From: Alphaproteobacteria bacterium
GTDB lineage: Bacteria > Pseudomonadota > Alphaproteobacteria > Kiloniellales > DSM-21159
Direction: 5' to 3'
Assembly (NCBI GenBank): GCA_030433005.1
Contig: JAUILQ010000030.1
Coordinates: 1 to 59,770, forward strand
DNA: 59,770 nucleotides
Shown piece after piece: positions 32,771-40,521 of this stretch (the first letter of the stretch is position 1; every line of letters starts with the position of its first letter). The translations under genes and the position numbers were made by a program. The notes below the pieces were generated by a model. The model was not told the origin of the DNA. It made no database searches and was given only the letters and a program-made list of their open reading frames with translations.

Positions 32771-33103
32771 CTACTCCAGCAGCATGTTGCGGGTTTCGCC
32801 GGGCAGCGCCACGGTCAGGCCGTCGAGCTCCTCGCTCATGATCAGCTGGCAGCCCAGGCGCGAGGTCTTCTGCAGGTCGAAGGCGAGGTCGAGCATGTCC
32901 TCCTCGTCCTCGCTCGGCTCGGCCAGCTTGCCGTACCAGTCGGGCGTCACGATGACGTGGCAGGTCGAGCAGGCCAGCGAGCCCTCGCAGGCGCCCTCGA
33001 TGTCCACGTCGTTGCGGTGCGCGATCTCCAGAACGGACAGGCCAACCGGGGCGTCGACTTCCTTCCGGTTACCGTCGCGCTCGATGAAGACCATTCTGGG
33101 CAT
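32771..33103 (-). CDS. fdx: [2Fe-2S] ferredoxin, Isc/adrenodoxin type
   Basis: A 110-residue adrenodoxin-type ferredoxin with ligands C39, C45, C48 and C85 ([15 protein letters not shown]), the C-x5-C-x2-C pattern of Fdx. It supplies electrons for Fe-S cluster assembly or other redox steps. The ATG at 33103 follows GGAGGA, 9-10 bases away, right after a GC-rich palindrome. It sits downstream of the two cysteine desulfurase genes, which supports an Isc role. Confidence 0.93.
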   Translation of the reverse strand: MPRMVFIERDGNRKEVDAPVGLSVLEIAHRNDVDIEGACEGSLACSTCHVIVTPDWYGKLAEPSEDEEDMLDLAFDLQKTSRLGCQLIMSEELDGLTVALPGETRNMLLE

Positions 33104-33121
33104 GGGTGACACTTCCTCCGG

Positions 33122-33139
33122 GCCGGCCGCGCGGCCGGC
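33122..33139. promoter_or_regulatory. Perfect 18-bp GC palindrome just before the fdx ribosome-binding site
   Basis: GCCGGCCGCGCGGCCGGC is fully self-complementary and lies in the 121-base gap between iscS and fdx, just upstream of the fdx Shine-Dalgarno. In RNA it could form a stem-loop that sets fdx translation or protects the downstream message. No T tract follows, so it is not a typical terminator. Confidence 0.35.
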
Positions 33140-33224
33140 TGCTGTTGATCGACATGACGGTGACGCCCGTGCATGTAGGAAACAGGCGGCGCCAGTACCA
33201 GAACCGCCCGACGGCGACAAGCCG

Positions 33225-34424
33225 TTACGAGGCCGCGGCGGCCCCTCGCGCCCGCAACGCCTCCACGGTCTCGGCGACGATCGCCGCCGCCTGCTCGACC
33301 TCGCCCCCGGTCGTGAAGCGGCCGAAGCCGAAGCGCACGGCGCCCCGCGTGCGCCAATCCTCGAGGCCGAGCGCCTCGACCACGTAGGAGGGCTCGACCG
33401 CCGCCGAGCTGCAGGCGCTGCCGCTGGAGGCGGCGACGCCGACCAGGTGCTCCAGCAGCTCCGTCGTCTCGACGCCCTCGAAGGAGAGGTTGAGGTTGCC
33501 GGCGATGCGATGCCGGGCGTCGCCGTTCAGCGCCACCCCGGAGAGCCGGCCGGTGAGCTGCTCGAGGAAGCGCTCGCGCAGCACGGTCAGGCGCTCGGCC
33601 TCCGCCGCCATCTCCTCGCCGGCCAGGCGGCAGGCCTCGCCGAGGCCGACGCAGAGCGGCGCCGGCAGCGTGCCGGCGCGCACGCCGCGCTCCTGGCCGC
33701 CGCCGTCGAACAGCGGCTCCAGCCGGACCCGCGGCCGGCGCCGCAGGTAGAGCGCGCCGATGCCCTTGGGGCCGTAGAGCTTGTGCCCGGACACCGACAG
33801 CAGGTCGACATTGAGGTCGTTGACGTTGAGCGGGATCTTGCCGACCGCCTGGGCCGCGTCGCTGTGCAGCCAGATGCCGCGCGCCCGGGTCATCTCGCCG
33901 ATCTCGGCGAGCGGCTGGACCACGCCGATCTCGTTGTTGACCGCCATGACCGAGACCAGCGCCGTGTCGTCGCGCAGCGCCGCCTCGAGCCGCTCGAGCT
34001 CGACCAGGCCGTTCTCCCGGACCGGCAGGATCTCGATCTCGAAGCCCTCGCGCTCCAGCGCCTTCGCGGACTCCAGGACGCACTTGTGCTCGGTCGCCAG
34101 GGTCACGACGTGGGCGCGACCCTCGCGGGCCCGGCGGAAGCGCGCGGCGCCCTTGATCGCGAGGTTGTTGGACTCGGTGGCACCGGAGGTGAAGACGACC
34201 TCGCGGGCCTCGGCGCCGATCAGCCGGCCGATCTCGTCGCGCGCCTGCTCGACCGCGGCGCCGGCCTGGCGGCCGAGCTCGTGCTCCTCGCTGTGCGGGT
34301 TGCCGAAGACCTCGGTGAAGAATGGCAGCATGCGCTCGACGACGCGCGGGTCGGTCGGCGTCGTCGACTGGTAGTCGAGATAGATCGGCCGGGCCGGCCG
34401 GTTGCTGCGGGCGTCGTCGTTCAT
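33225..34424 (-). CDS. iscS: Cysteine desulfurase (IscS/NifS group I)
   Basis: A 399-residue PLP enzyme that takes sulfur from cysteine for Fe-S clusters and tRNA thiolation. The PLP lysine is K215 ([12 protein letters not shown]), and the persulfide cysteine C338 lies in a long loop ([17 protein letters not shown]). The N-terminal [18 protein letters not shown] and [13 protein letters not shown] are closest to IscS. Its ATG overlaps the stop of the upstream desulfurase paralog. A 121-base gap separates it from fdx. Confidence 0.92.
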   Translation of the reverse strand: MNDDARSNRPARPIYLDYQSTTPTDPRVVERMLPFFTEVFGNPHSEEHELGRQAGAAVEQARDEIGRLIGAEAREVVFTSGATESNNLAIKGAARFRRAREGRAHVVTLATEHKCVLESAKALEREGFEIEILPVRENGLVELERLEAALRDDTALVSVMAVNNEIGVVQPLAEIGEMTRARGIWLHSDAAQAVGKIPLNVNDLNVDLLSVSGHKLYGPKGIGALYLRRRPRVRLEPLFDGGGQERGVRAGTLPAPLCVGLGEACRLAGEEMAAEAERLTVLRERFLEQLTGRLSGVALNGDARHRIAGNLNLSFEGVETTELLEHLVGVAASSGSACSSAAVEPSYVVEALGLEDWRTRGAVRFGFGRFTTGGEVEQAAAIVAETVEALRARGAAAAS

Positions 34425-35593
34425 GCCGGTATCGCTTCTCCCGGGTTGCGCCCCTGCGGGGACGACGGACTGGCCGACAGCATAGGGCTCTCGAGGGCGG
34501 AAAGGCAGCGCTCCAGGTCGGCCTCGCGGTTGGCCCAACCGAACGACAGCCGCAGCGCGCAGCGGGCCAGGTCCTCCGGCACCCCCATCGCGGCCAGCAC
34601 GTGGGAGGGCGACAGCTTGCCCGACGAGCAGGCCGAGCCCGACGACAGCGCGACGCCGGCCAGGTCGAGCGCGATCAGCAGGGTCTCGGCCGGCCGGCCG
34701 GGAAGCGCGAAGCAGGAGGTGTTGGGCAGCCTCGGCGCCGTCTCGGCGAAGACCACCGCCTCGGGCGCCCGGCGGCGCAGCGCCGCCTCGAAGCGGTCGC
34801 GCCAGGCGGCGCGGGCGGCCGTCTCGGGCAGCTCGGCCCGGGCCAGCTCGGCCGCGACGCCGAAGCCGACGATGCCGGCGACGTTCTCGGTCCCGGCGCG
34901 GCGCCGCCGCTCCTGCCCGCCGCCGCACAGCAGCGGCGGCGGCTCGACGCCGTTGCGCAGGACCAGCGCGCCGACGCCCTGCGGGCCGCCGAGCTTGTGC
35001 GCCGAGAGGCTGACCAGGTCGAGGTCGAGCGCGGCGACGTCGAGAGGCAGCTTGCCGGCGGCCTGCACGGCGTCGCTGTGCAGCAGCGCGCCGTGGCGAC
35101 GCGCCAGGGCCGCGACCTCGGCAAGCGGCTGCACGGCGCCGGTCTCGTTGTTCGCGGCCTGGACGGAGACCAGCGGCGGCGGCGCGGGGCCATCGCTCGC
35201 AGCCGAGAGAAGCGCATCCAGCGCCTCCAGGTCGAGCAGCCCGTCAGCGCGCAGCGGGATGCGCTCGGCGCCGAGTGCCGCGGCCAGCACCGCCTCGTGC
35301 TCGCCGGCCGAGACCAGCAGGCGCCGCGACGTGCCGGTCTCCGCCTGCGCCCAGTTGAGCGCCCAGTTGTCGGCTTCCGTGCCGCTCGCCGTGAAGTGGA
35401 CTGCGTCCGGCTCGGCACCGACCAGCGCCGCGACCTGCGCGCGCGCCGCCTCGACCGCGGCCCGGGCGGCGCGGCCGTGGGCGTGCGGCGACGAGGCGTT
35501 GCCGACGCGCGCCAAGGCCTCGGTCATCGCCTCGATGACCGCCGGCCGCACCGGCGCAGTCGCGTTGCAGTCGAGATAGACGGACTGGTTCAC
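34421..35593 (-). CDS. Second cysteine desulfurase (NifS-like paralog)
   Basis: A 390-residue PLP enzyme, also group I and apparently intact: K200 (SLSAHKLGGPQG) and C322 ([17 protein letters not shown]). It opens with VYLDCNATAPVRPAVIEAM. It is clearly diverged from its neighbour (for example CNATAP against YQSTTP), so this is not a recent duplication. It starts 24 bases after iscR, and its stop overlaps the iscS start. Possible roles are dedicated sulfur supply for a second sulfur acceptor, or a partially redundant IscS. Confidence 0.9.
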   Translation of the reverse strand: MNQSVYLDCNATAPVRPAVIEAMTEALARVGNASSPHAHGRAARAAVEAARAQVAALVGAEPDAVHFTASGTEADNWALNWAQAETGTSRRLLVSAGEHEAVLAAALGAERIPLRADGLLDLEALDALLSAASDGPAPPPLVSVQAANNETGAVQPLAEVAALARRHGALLHSDAVQAAGKLPLDVAALDLDLVSLSAHKLGGPQGVGALVLRNGVEPPPLLCGGGQERRRRAGTENVAGIVGFGVAAELARAELPETAARAAWRDRFEAALRRRAPEAVVFAETAPRLPNTSCFALPGRPAETLLIALDLAGVALSSGSACSSGKLSPSHVLAAMGVPEDLARCALRLSFGWANREADLERCLSALESPMLSASPSSPQGRNPGEAIPA

Positions 35594-35617
35594 GGCGGTG
35601 TTCCGGCGACGCCCGGC

Positions 35618-36097
35618 CTACTCGGCGGCGACGCTCTTCGGCTGGGTGGCCTGCTCGTCGGCGAAGATCACGCCGCTGGTCCCGAGAATCCGCTTGTTGA
35701 TCACGTCGGCCACGGTCACCGAGCTGAGGTAGAGGTAGATCTGGTTGCCCAGCTCCTCCCACAGGTCGTGGGTCGCGCAGCGGCTGCGGTTGCCGCGGCA
35801 GCCGTAGGGCTGGCCGGGGGTACAGCGGGTCGCGCGGATCGGCTCGTCGACGGCGAGCACGATGTCGGCGATCGGCGTGTCCTCGGAGCGGCGCGACAGC
35901 AGGTAGCCGCCGCCCGGGCCGCGCACCGACTTGACCAGGTCGCCGCGGCGCAGCTTGGCGAACAGCTGCTCCAGATAGGACAGCGAGATCTCCTGGCGCT
36001 CCGCGATCTCGGCCAAGGAGACGGGCTTTCCCTGGCTGTTCTCGGCGAGATCGATCATCGCCATGACAGCATAGCGCCCCTTGGTACTGAGCTTCAC
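35618..36097 (-). CDS. iscR: IscR, Rrf2-family [2Fe-2S] transcription regulator
   Basis: A 159-residue Rrf2 regulator. The N-terminal winged helix (MKLSTKGRYAVMAMIDLAEN, SLSYLEQLFAKLRRGDLVKSVRGPGGGY) binds DNA. The cluster ligands C92, C100, C107 and H110 match the three-Cys-plus-His arrangement of IscR, with slightly longer spacings than in E. coli, so it should sense [2Fe-2S] status rather than being a RirA. An IscR-type site overlaps the promoter upstream of cysE, implying autoregulation of the whole operon. Confidence 0.93.
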   Translation of the reverse strand: MKLSTKGRYAVMAMIDLAENSQGKPVSLAEIAERQEISLSYLEQLFAKLRRGDLVKSVRGPGGGYLLSRRSEDTPIADIVLAVDEPIRATRCTPGQPYGCRGNRSRCATHDLWEELGNQIYLYLSSVTVADVINKRILGTSGVIFADEQATQPKSVAAE

Positions 36098-36168
36098 CTC
36101 AACTTCTCCTACGTCGGTCGGGGCCGGTCGCCGACCGGCCGGTCCTCAACTCCTTGCTGCGGCGACCC

Positions 36169-36930
36169 TCAGCACTTGCCGGAGGTCGCCCGGCTGCCGC
36201 CCTCCTCCGACGGCGCCTCGGCCTGGCCCTGGGCGTAGCCGCCGTGGCGGCCGGCGGCCTCCTCCTCCAGGTGGTTGACCCGCTGGCGCAGGCGCTGGAC
36301 CTCGTCCAGCAGCCCCTCGAGGGTCTTGGCCACCGGGTCCGGCACGTCGCCGGTCGGCGTGCCGTAGGCGACGAAGGCCGGACTCTCCTGATGCGCCGCC
36401 GAGCGCACCGGCCGGGCCGGTATCCCTACGACCGTCGTCTCCGGGGGAACGTCCTTGGTGACCACGGCGTTCGCACCGACGCGCGCGCAGCGGCCGACCG
36501 TGATCGGTCCCAGGATCTGCGCGCCGGAGCCGACGATGACGTCGTCCTGGAGGGTCGGATGCCGCTTGGTGTTGCGCTGCTTGTCGGACTCGACCGAAGG
36601 CGCGACGCCGCCCAGCGTGACGTCGTGATAGAGCGTCACGTTGTTGCCGATCTCGGCGGTCTCGCCGATCACCACGCCCATGCCGTGGTCGACGAACAGG
36701 CCGCGGCCGATGGTCGCTCCGGGGTGGATCTCGATGCCGGTCAGCAGCCGGCCGATCTGCGAGACGAAGCGGCCGAGCAGGAACAGGCGGTGCCGCCACG
36801 CCCAGCTGGAGCAGCGGTGGATCTGCACCGCCTGGAAACCCGGATAGCAAAGCACCACTTCCCAGGCAGAGCGGGCCGCCGGGTCGCGGGCCATGGTCGC
36901 TTCGATCTCGGCGCGCAAAGTCTTGAACAT
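36169..36930 (-). CDS. cysE: Serine O-acetyltransferase CysE (short, EpsC-type) with C-terminal coiled-coil extension
   Basis: A 253-residue acetyltransferase that makes O-acetylserine for cysteine synthesis. The left-handed beta helix is visible as hexapeptide repeats ([25 protein letters not shown].., [26 protein letters not shown]). After about residue 190 a non-family tail follows: a heptad-like stretch ([23 protein letters not shown]) and a Gly-rich end finishing SGKC. The gene leads the iscR-desulfurase operon, linking cysteine supply to its use in Fe-S assembly. It starts at ATG 36930. Confidence 0.93.
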   Translation of the reverse strand: MFKTLRAEIEATMARDPAARSAWEVVLCYPGFQAVQIHRCSSWAWRHRLFLLGRFVSQIGRLLTGIEIHPGATIGRGLFVDHGMGVVIGETAEIGNNVTLYHDVTLGGVAPSVESDKQRNTKRHPTLQDDVIVGSGAQILGPITVGRCARVGANAVVTKDVPPETTVVGIPARPVRSAAHQESPAFVAYGTPTGDVPDPVAKTLEGLLDEVQRLRQRVNHLEEEAAGRHGGYAQGQAEAPSEEGGSRATSGKC

Positions 36931-37020
36931 GGAGGTGCCCTTTCGATATCTTCGCGCGCCGTTCTTTCCGGCACCGAACCGGTCGATGAGGCGCTGCAGG
37001 AACCCCGCGCTCGGCCTACG

Positions 37021-37053
37021 GATATAGGTTGCCCGACTAATCCAGTCAACTTT
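37021..37053 (-). promoter_or_regulatory. IscR-type binding site overlapping a sigma-70 promoter of the cysE-iscR operon
   Basis: On the minus strand the hexamers are TTGACT (37049-37044) and TATATC (37026-37021), 17 bases apart, close to the sigma-70 consensus. Around the -35, TTGACTGGATTAGTCGG (37049-37033) fits the YYGACTRWWWYAGTCRR core of type 1 IscR sites at 16 of 17 positions. Binding there would block RNA polymerase. The cysE ATG is 91 bases downstream of the -10, leaving a leader of about 85 bases. Confidence 0.75.
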
Positions 37054-37130
37054 ACCCGACCGCGCCGGCCACGCGCTTCAGGCGCTTCTGCCAAGCCCTG
37101 GCAGGCGGAACAAAAACGAAAGCGACGCAG

Positions 37131-37793
37131 ATGCCCGAGGTGATCATCAACGGCCCGGAAGGGCGGTTGGAAGGCCGTTACCAGCACAACCCGGCGAAGA
37201 ACGCCCCGGTCGCGCTGATCCTGCACCCGCACCCGCAGCACGGCGGGACGATGAACAACAAGGTGGTGTATCAGCTGTTCCACGCCTTCGGGCGCCAGGG
37301 CTTCTCGACGCTGCGCTTCAACTTCCGCGGCGTCGGCCGCAGCCAGGGCACCTACGACCGCGGCGAGGGCGAGCTCAGCGACGCCGCCTCCGCGCTCGAC
37401 TGGCTGCAGGCCACCAACCCCAACGCCTCGGCCTGCTGGATCGCCGGCTTCTCGTTCGGCGCCTGGATCGGCATGCAGCTCCTGATGCGCCGGCCGGAGA
37501 TCGCCGGCTTCGTGTCGATCTCGCCGCCGGCCAACCTCTTCGACTTCTCGTTCCTGGCGCCCTGCCCCTCCTCGGGCCTGGTGATCCACGGCGGCAAGGA
37601 CGAGCTGGCGCCCGAGCCCTCGGTCAAGAAGCTGGTCGACAAGCTGCAGCACCAGCGCGACATCGTCATCGACTACCGCGTAATCCCCGACGCCAACCAC
37701 TTCTATGCCGACCGCCTCGAGGAGATGATCGGCATGGTCGAGGACTACGTCACCAAGGCGACCGCCAAGCCCGAGGAAGCCGCCGCGCAGTAG
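37131..37793 (+). CDS. Alpha/beta hydrolase of the COG2945 type
   Basis: A 220-residue compact alpha/beta hydrolase with the nucleophile S108 in GFSFGAWIG, acid in HGGKDELAP and His in PDANHFY, plus the oxyanion-side HPHPQHGGTMNNKVV, which defines the COG2945 group of small cytosolic hydrolases. The natural substrate is unknown. The ATG at 37131 is chosen. It is divergent from cysE across 200 bases and convergent with anmK, with a 33-bp-arm inverted repeat between the two. Confidence 0.88.
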   Translation: MPEVIINGPEGRLEGRYQHNPAKNAPVALILHPHPQHGGTMNNKVVYQLFHAFGRQGFSTLRFNFRGVGRSQGTYDRGEGELSDAASALDWLQATNPNASACWIAGFSFGAWIGMQLLMRRPEIAGFVSISPPANLFDFSFLAPCPSSGLVIHGGKDELAPEPSVKKLVDKLQHQRDIVIDYRVIPDANHFYADRLEEMIGMVEDYVTKATAKPEEAAAQ

Positions 37794-37810
37794 GCGGCTC
37801 GAGGCTCTCC

Positions 37811-37892
37811 CGGCCCCGGCCCTCTCCCCCACCCGGCCACCCATTCCAGGATACTGACGTGGGTGGCCGGGTGGGGGAGAGGGCCGGGGCCG
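37811..37892. repeat. Inverted repeat A1 (REP-like), perfect 33-bp arms
   Basis: The arms 37811-37843 and 37860-37892 are exact reverse complements around a 16-base loop. The arms contain the CGGCCCTCTCCCCC / GGGGGAGAGGGCCG core shared with copies at 58.6 and 59.6 kb. It fills the space between two convergent genes. It lacks a T tract, so it is a repeat element that may also stop transcription both ways. Confidence 0.9.
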
Positions 37893-37922
37893 CTTCCGCG
37901 CGAGCGGAAGACTAATTCAACC

Positions 37923-39005
37923 TCAGGCCGCACGGCGCGGCCGGAAGCGCCGGCCGCCGGTCTGCGGCGCCGGCACGCCCGTGGTGCCCGGCAGCGACAG
38001 CGGCAAGCCCTCCAGACAGCGCACCGCCAGATAGGCGAAGGCCTCGGCCTCGACCGCGTCGCCGTTCCAGCCGGCCGCCTCGACCGGCTCGACCGGCGCG
38101 CCCAGGGCCGCGCGCAAGGCCTGCAGCAGGGCCGGGTTGCGCCGCCCGCCGCCGCTCGCCAGCCAGCGCCTCGGCGCCGCCGGCAGCAGCGGCAGGGCCG
38201 CCGCCACCGAGGCCGCGGTGAAGGCGGTCAGGGTCGCCGCCCCGTCCGCCGCCGACAGCCCCTCCAGTCCCGAGACGTCCCAGGCGTCGCGGTCCAGCGA
38301 CTTCGGCGGTCGGCGTTCGAAGTAGGGATGCTCCATCAGCGCGGCGAGGCGCCGCTCGTCGACCGAGCCGGCGAAGGCGAGGCGACCGTCGAGATCGCAG
38401 TCCAGGCCCGCGTGCCGCGCCACCCAGTCGTCGAGCAGCGCGTTGGCCGGGCCGGTGTCGAAGGCCAGCAGGTCCTCGTGCCCGCCGATCCAGGTGACGT
38501 TGCCGACACCGCCCAGGTTGAGCACCGCCAGCGGCGTCTCCAGGGCGGCCGCGCGCGCGGCGTGGTAGAGCGGCGCCAGCGGCGCGCCCTCGCCGCCGGC
38601 GGCGACGTCGGCCGAGCGGAAGTCGGCGACCACCTCGATGCCCAGGGCCTCAGCCAGGCGCTGGCCGTCGCCGATCTGCCAGGTCCGCCGGCGCTCCGGC
38701 TCGTGCAGGATGGTCTGGCCGTGGAAGCCGACCACCGCGACCTCCGCCGCGGCACGGCCGGCGGCCGCGAGCAGCGATCGCACCGCCTCGGCGTGGCGGT
38801 CGGTCAGCTCGCGCTCGACCGCGGCGACCCGCTCGGCCGCGGCGCGGCCGCCGAGCAGGCTGCGCAGCCGCTCGCGGAAGCCGGCGTCGTAGGGCGTGCT
38901 CTCGAAGGCGAGCGGCTCGACCCGCGCGAGACCGTCGGTCTCGACCAGGGCGGCGTCGACGCCGTCCAGCGAGGTGCCGCTCATCAGGCCGACCGCCAGG
39001 ACCAT
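37923..39005 (-). CDS. anmK: Anhydro-N-acetylmuramic acid kinase AnmK
   Basis: A 360-residue sugar kinase of murein recycling, converting 1,6-anhydro-MurNAc to MurNAc-6-phosphate. The N-terminal GLMSGTSLDGVDAAL (GTSLDG at residues 10-15), VGFHGQT, VLNLGGVGNVTW, LAFDTGPANALLDDW and GGGRRNPALL are all family signatures. The ATG at 39005 with GAGGAGGAAC upstream is clearly the start. It is divergent from tyrS across 133 bases, an arrangement often seen in alphaproteobacteria. Confidence 0.95.
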   Translation of the reverse strand: MVLAVGLMSGTSLDGVDAALVETDGLARVEPLAFESTPYDAGFRERLRSLLGGRAAAERVAAVERELTDRHAEAVRSLLAAAGRAAAEVAVVGFHGQTILHEPERRRTWQIGDGQRLAEALGIEVVADFRSADVAAGGEGAPLAPLYHAARAAALETPLAVLNLGGVGNVTWIGGHEDLLAFDTGPANALLDDWVARHAGLDCDLDGRLAFAGSVDERRLAALMEHPYFERRPPKSLDRDAWDVSGLEGLSAADGAATLTAFTAASVAAALPLLPAAPRRWLASGGGRRNPALLQALRAALGAPVEPVEAAGWNGDAVEAEAFAYLAVRCLEGLPLSLPGTTGVPAPQTGGRRFRPRRAA

Positions 39006-39138
39006 CGTTCCTCCTCTCCGGCGGGGCGCGCCCACCCGCGTTGTTGACCGGGAAGGAGTGTGCTAAGCGACCCGCCCGCCCGCAAGCGGCCAAATCCGCC
39101 AGAGACAGATCCCCCGCCAGCCGACGAAGCAGCGCCCG

Positions 39139-40413
39139 ATGAGCAGCCCGACCTCCGACTTCCTCCGCGTTCTGACCGAGCGCGGCTTCGTGCACCAGTG
39201 CACCGACAGCGAGGGCCTCGACGCCCTGGCGAAGAGCGGCGAGCTGGTCGCCTACGTCGGCTACGACGCGACCGCGGACTCGCTGCACGTCGGCCACCTG
39301 CTGTCGATCATGATGCTGCGCTGGCTGCAGAAGACCGGCGGCACGCCGATCGCGCTGATGGGCGGCGGCACGACCAAGGTCGGCGACCCCTCGGGCAAGG
39401 ACGAGACGCGCCGGCTGCTCACCGAGGACGACATCCAGGCGAACATCGCCAAGATCCGCGAGACCTTCACCAACTTCCTCGAGTTCGGCGACGGCAGCGG
39501 CGGCCCGAGCGACAAGGCCCCGCGCGGCATCCTGGCCAACAACGCCGACTGGCTCGACGGCCTGGCCTACATCCCGCTGCTGCGCGACATCGGCCGGCAC
39601 TTCACGATCAACCGCATGCTGACCTTCGACTCGGTCCGCCTGCGTCTCGACCGCGAGCAGCCGCTGACCTTCCTGGAGTTCAACTACATGATCCTCCAGG
39701 CCTACGACTTCCTGGAGCTGGCGCGGCGCCACAACTGCGCGCTGCAGATGGGCGGCTCCGACCAGTGGGGCAACATCGTCAACGGCATCGAGCTGGCGCG
39801 CCGCGTCGAGGGCCGCGAGCTCTACGGCCTGACCTGCCCGCTGCTGACCACCGCCTCCGGCCAGAAGATGGGCAAGACCGCGGCCGGCGCGGTCTGGCTC
39901 AGCCCGGAGCGGCTCGACGACTTCGCCTACTGGCAGTACTGGCGCAACAGCGAGGACGCCGACGTCGGCCGCTTCCTGCGGCTCTTCACCGAGCTGCCGC
40001 TCGACGAGATCGCGCGTCTCGAGGCGCTGCAGGGCAGCGAGATCAACGAGGCCAAGAAGATCCTGGCCAACGAGGCGACCGCGCTGTGCCGCGGCCGCGC
40101 CGCGGCCGAGGGCGCTGCCGAGACGGCGCGCCGGACCTTCGAGGAGGGCGGCCTGGGCGACAGCCTGCCGACGCTCGAGCTGCCCCGCGACCGCCTCGCT
40201 GCCGGCCTGCCGGCCTACGAGGTCTTCCGCGAGGCCGGCCTCGCCGCCTCCAACGGCGAGGCCCGGCGCCTGATCAAGGGCGGCGGCGCGCGCCTCAATG
40301 ACGCCCGCATCGAAGCCGAGGACCGCCGCGTCACGCTCGACGACCTCAACGCCGACGGCGTCATCAAGCTCTCTGCCGGCAAGAAGCGCCACGCGCTGAT
40401 CCGGCCGGCGTAG
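39139..40413 (+). CDS. tyrS: Tyrosyl-tRNA synthetase
   Basis: A 424-residue class I synthetase charging tRNA-Tyr. The HIGH motif is H50-VGH (SLHVGHLLS), the KMSKS motif is KMGKT (243-247), and tyrosine recognition blocks [10 protein letters not shown] and GGSDQWGNI are present. A C-terminal S4-type RNA-binding domain ([28 protein letters not shown]) completes it. The length is normal for the bacterial TyrS group carrying KMGKT. The ATG at 39139 is chosen. Confidence 0.97.
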   Translation: MSSPTSDFLRVLTERGFVHQCTDSEGLDALAKSGELVAYVGYDATADSLHVGHLLSIMMLRWLQKTGGTPIALMGGGTTKVGDPSGKDETRRLLTEDDIQANIAKIRETFTNFLEFGDGSGGPSDKAPRGILANNADWLDGLAYIPLLRDIGRHFTINRMLTFDSVRLRLDREQPLTFLEFNYMILQAYDFLELARRHNCALQMGGSDQWGNIVNGIELARRVEGRELYGLTCPLLTTASGQKMGKTAAGAVWLSPERLDDFAYWQYWRNSEDADVGRFLRLFTELPLDEIARLEALQGSEINEAKKILANEATALCRGRAAAEGAAETARRTFEEGGLGDSLPTLELPRDRLAAGLPAYEVFREAGLAASNGEARRLIKGGGARLNDARIEAEDRRVTLDDLNADGVIKLSAGKKRHALIRPA

Positions 40414-40437
40414 GGGACGGGAGCCCTCCCTCACGCC

Positions 40438-40508
40438 CCTCGACGGGCTCGGGACGAAGCCTCGGGAGGCGCGGCATCGAGAGTCGCTTCGTCCCGAGCC
40501 CGTCGAGG
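40438..40508. repeat. Inverted repeat B1 (REP-like), perfect 23-bp arms
   Basis: The arms 40438-40460 and 40486-40508 (core CTCGACGGGCTCGGGACGAA) are exact reverse complements around a 25-base loop. It lies between the convergent tyrS and AsmA-like genes. The same family occurs at 47569-47652 with an A/G change mirrored on both arms. The core resembles the widespread TCGACAGGCTCAGGACGA-type intergenic repeat of proteobacteria. Confidence 0.9.
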
Positions 40509-40521
40509 AGCGGGGAAGCGC

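Noticed and set aside
32769..33120. TPP riboswitch for tenA
   Set aside because: tenA starts 2 bases after fdx, so there is no leader, and no THI-box is seen ahead of fdx.
31968..35579. Plus-strand frame of 1200 codons opposite tenA, fdx and the desulfurases
   Set aside because: Antisense shadow across four confirmed genes; no coherent domain.
37811..37892. A1 hairpin as an ordinary rho-independent terminator
   Set aside because: No T tract on either strand and related copies elsewhere, so it is better described as a repeat, although it may still affect transcription.
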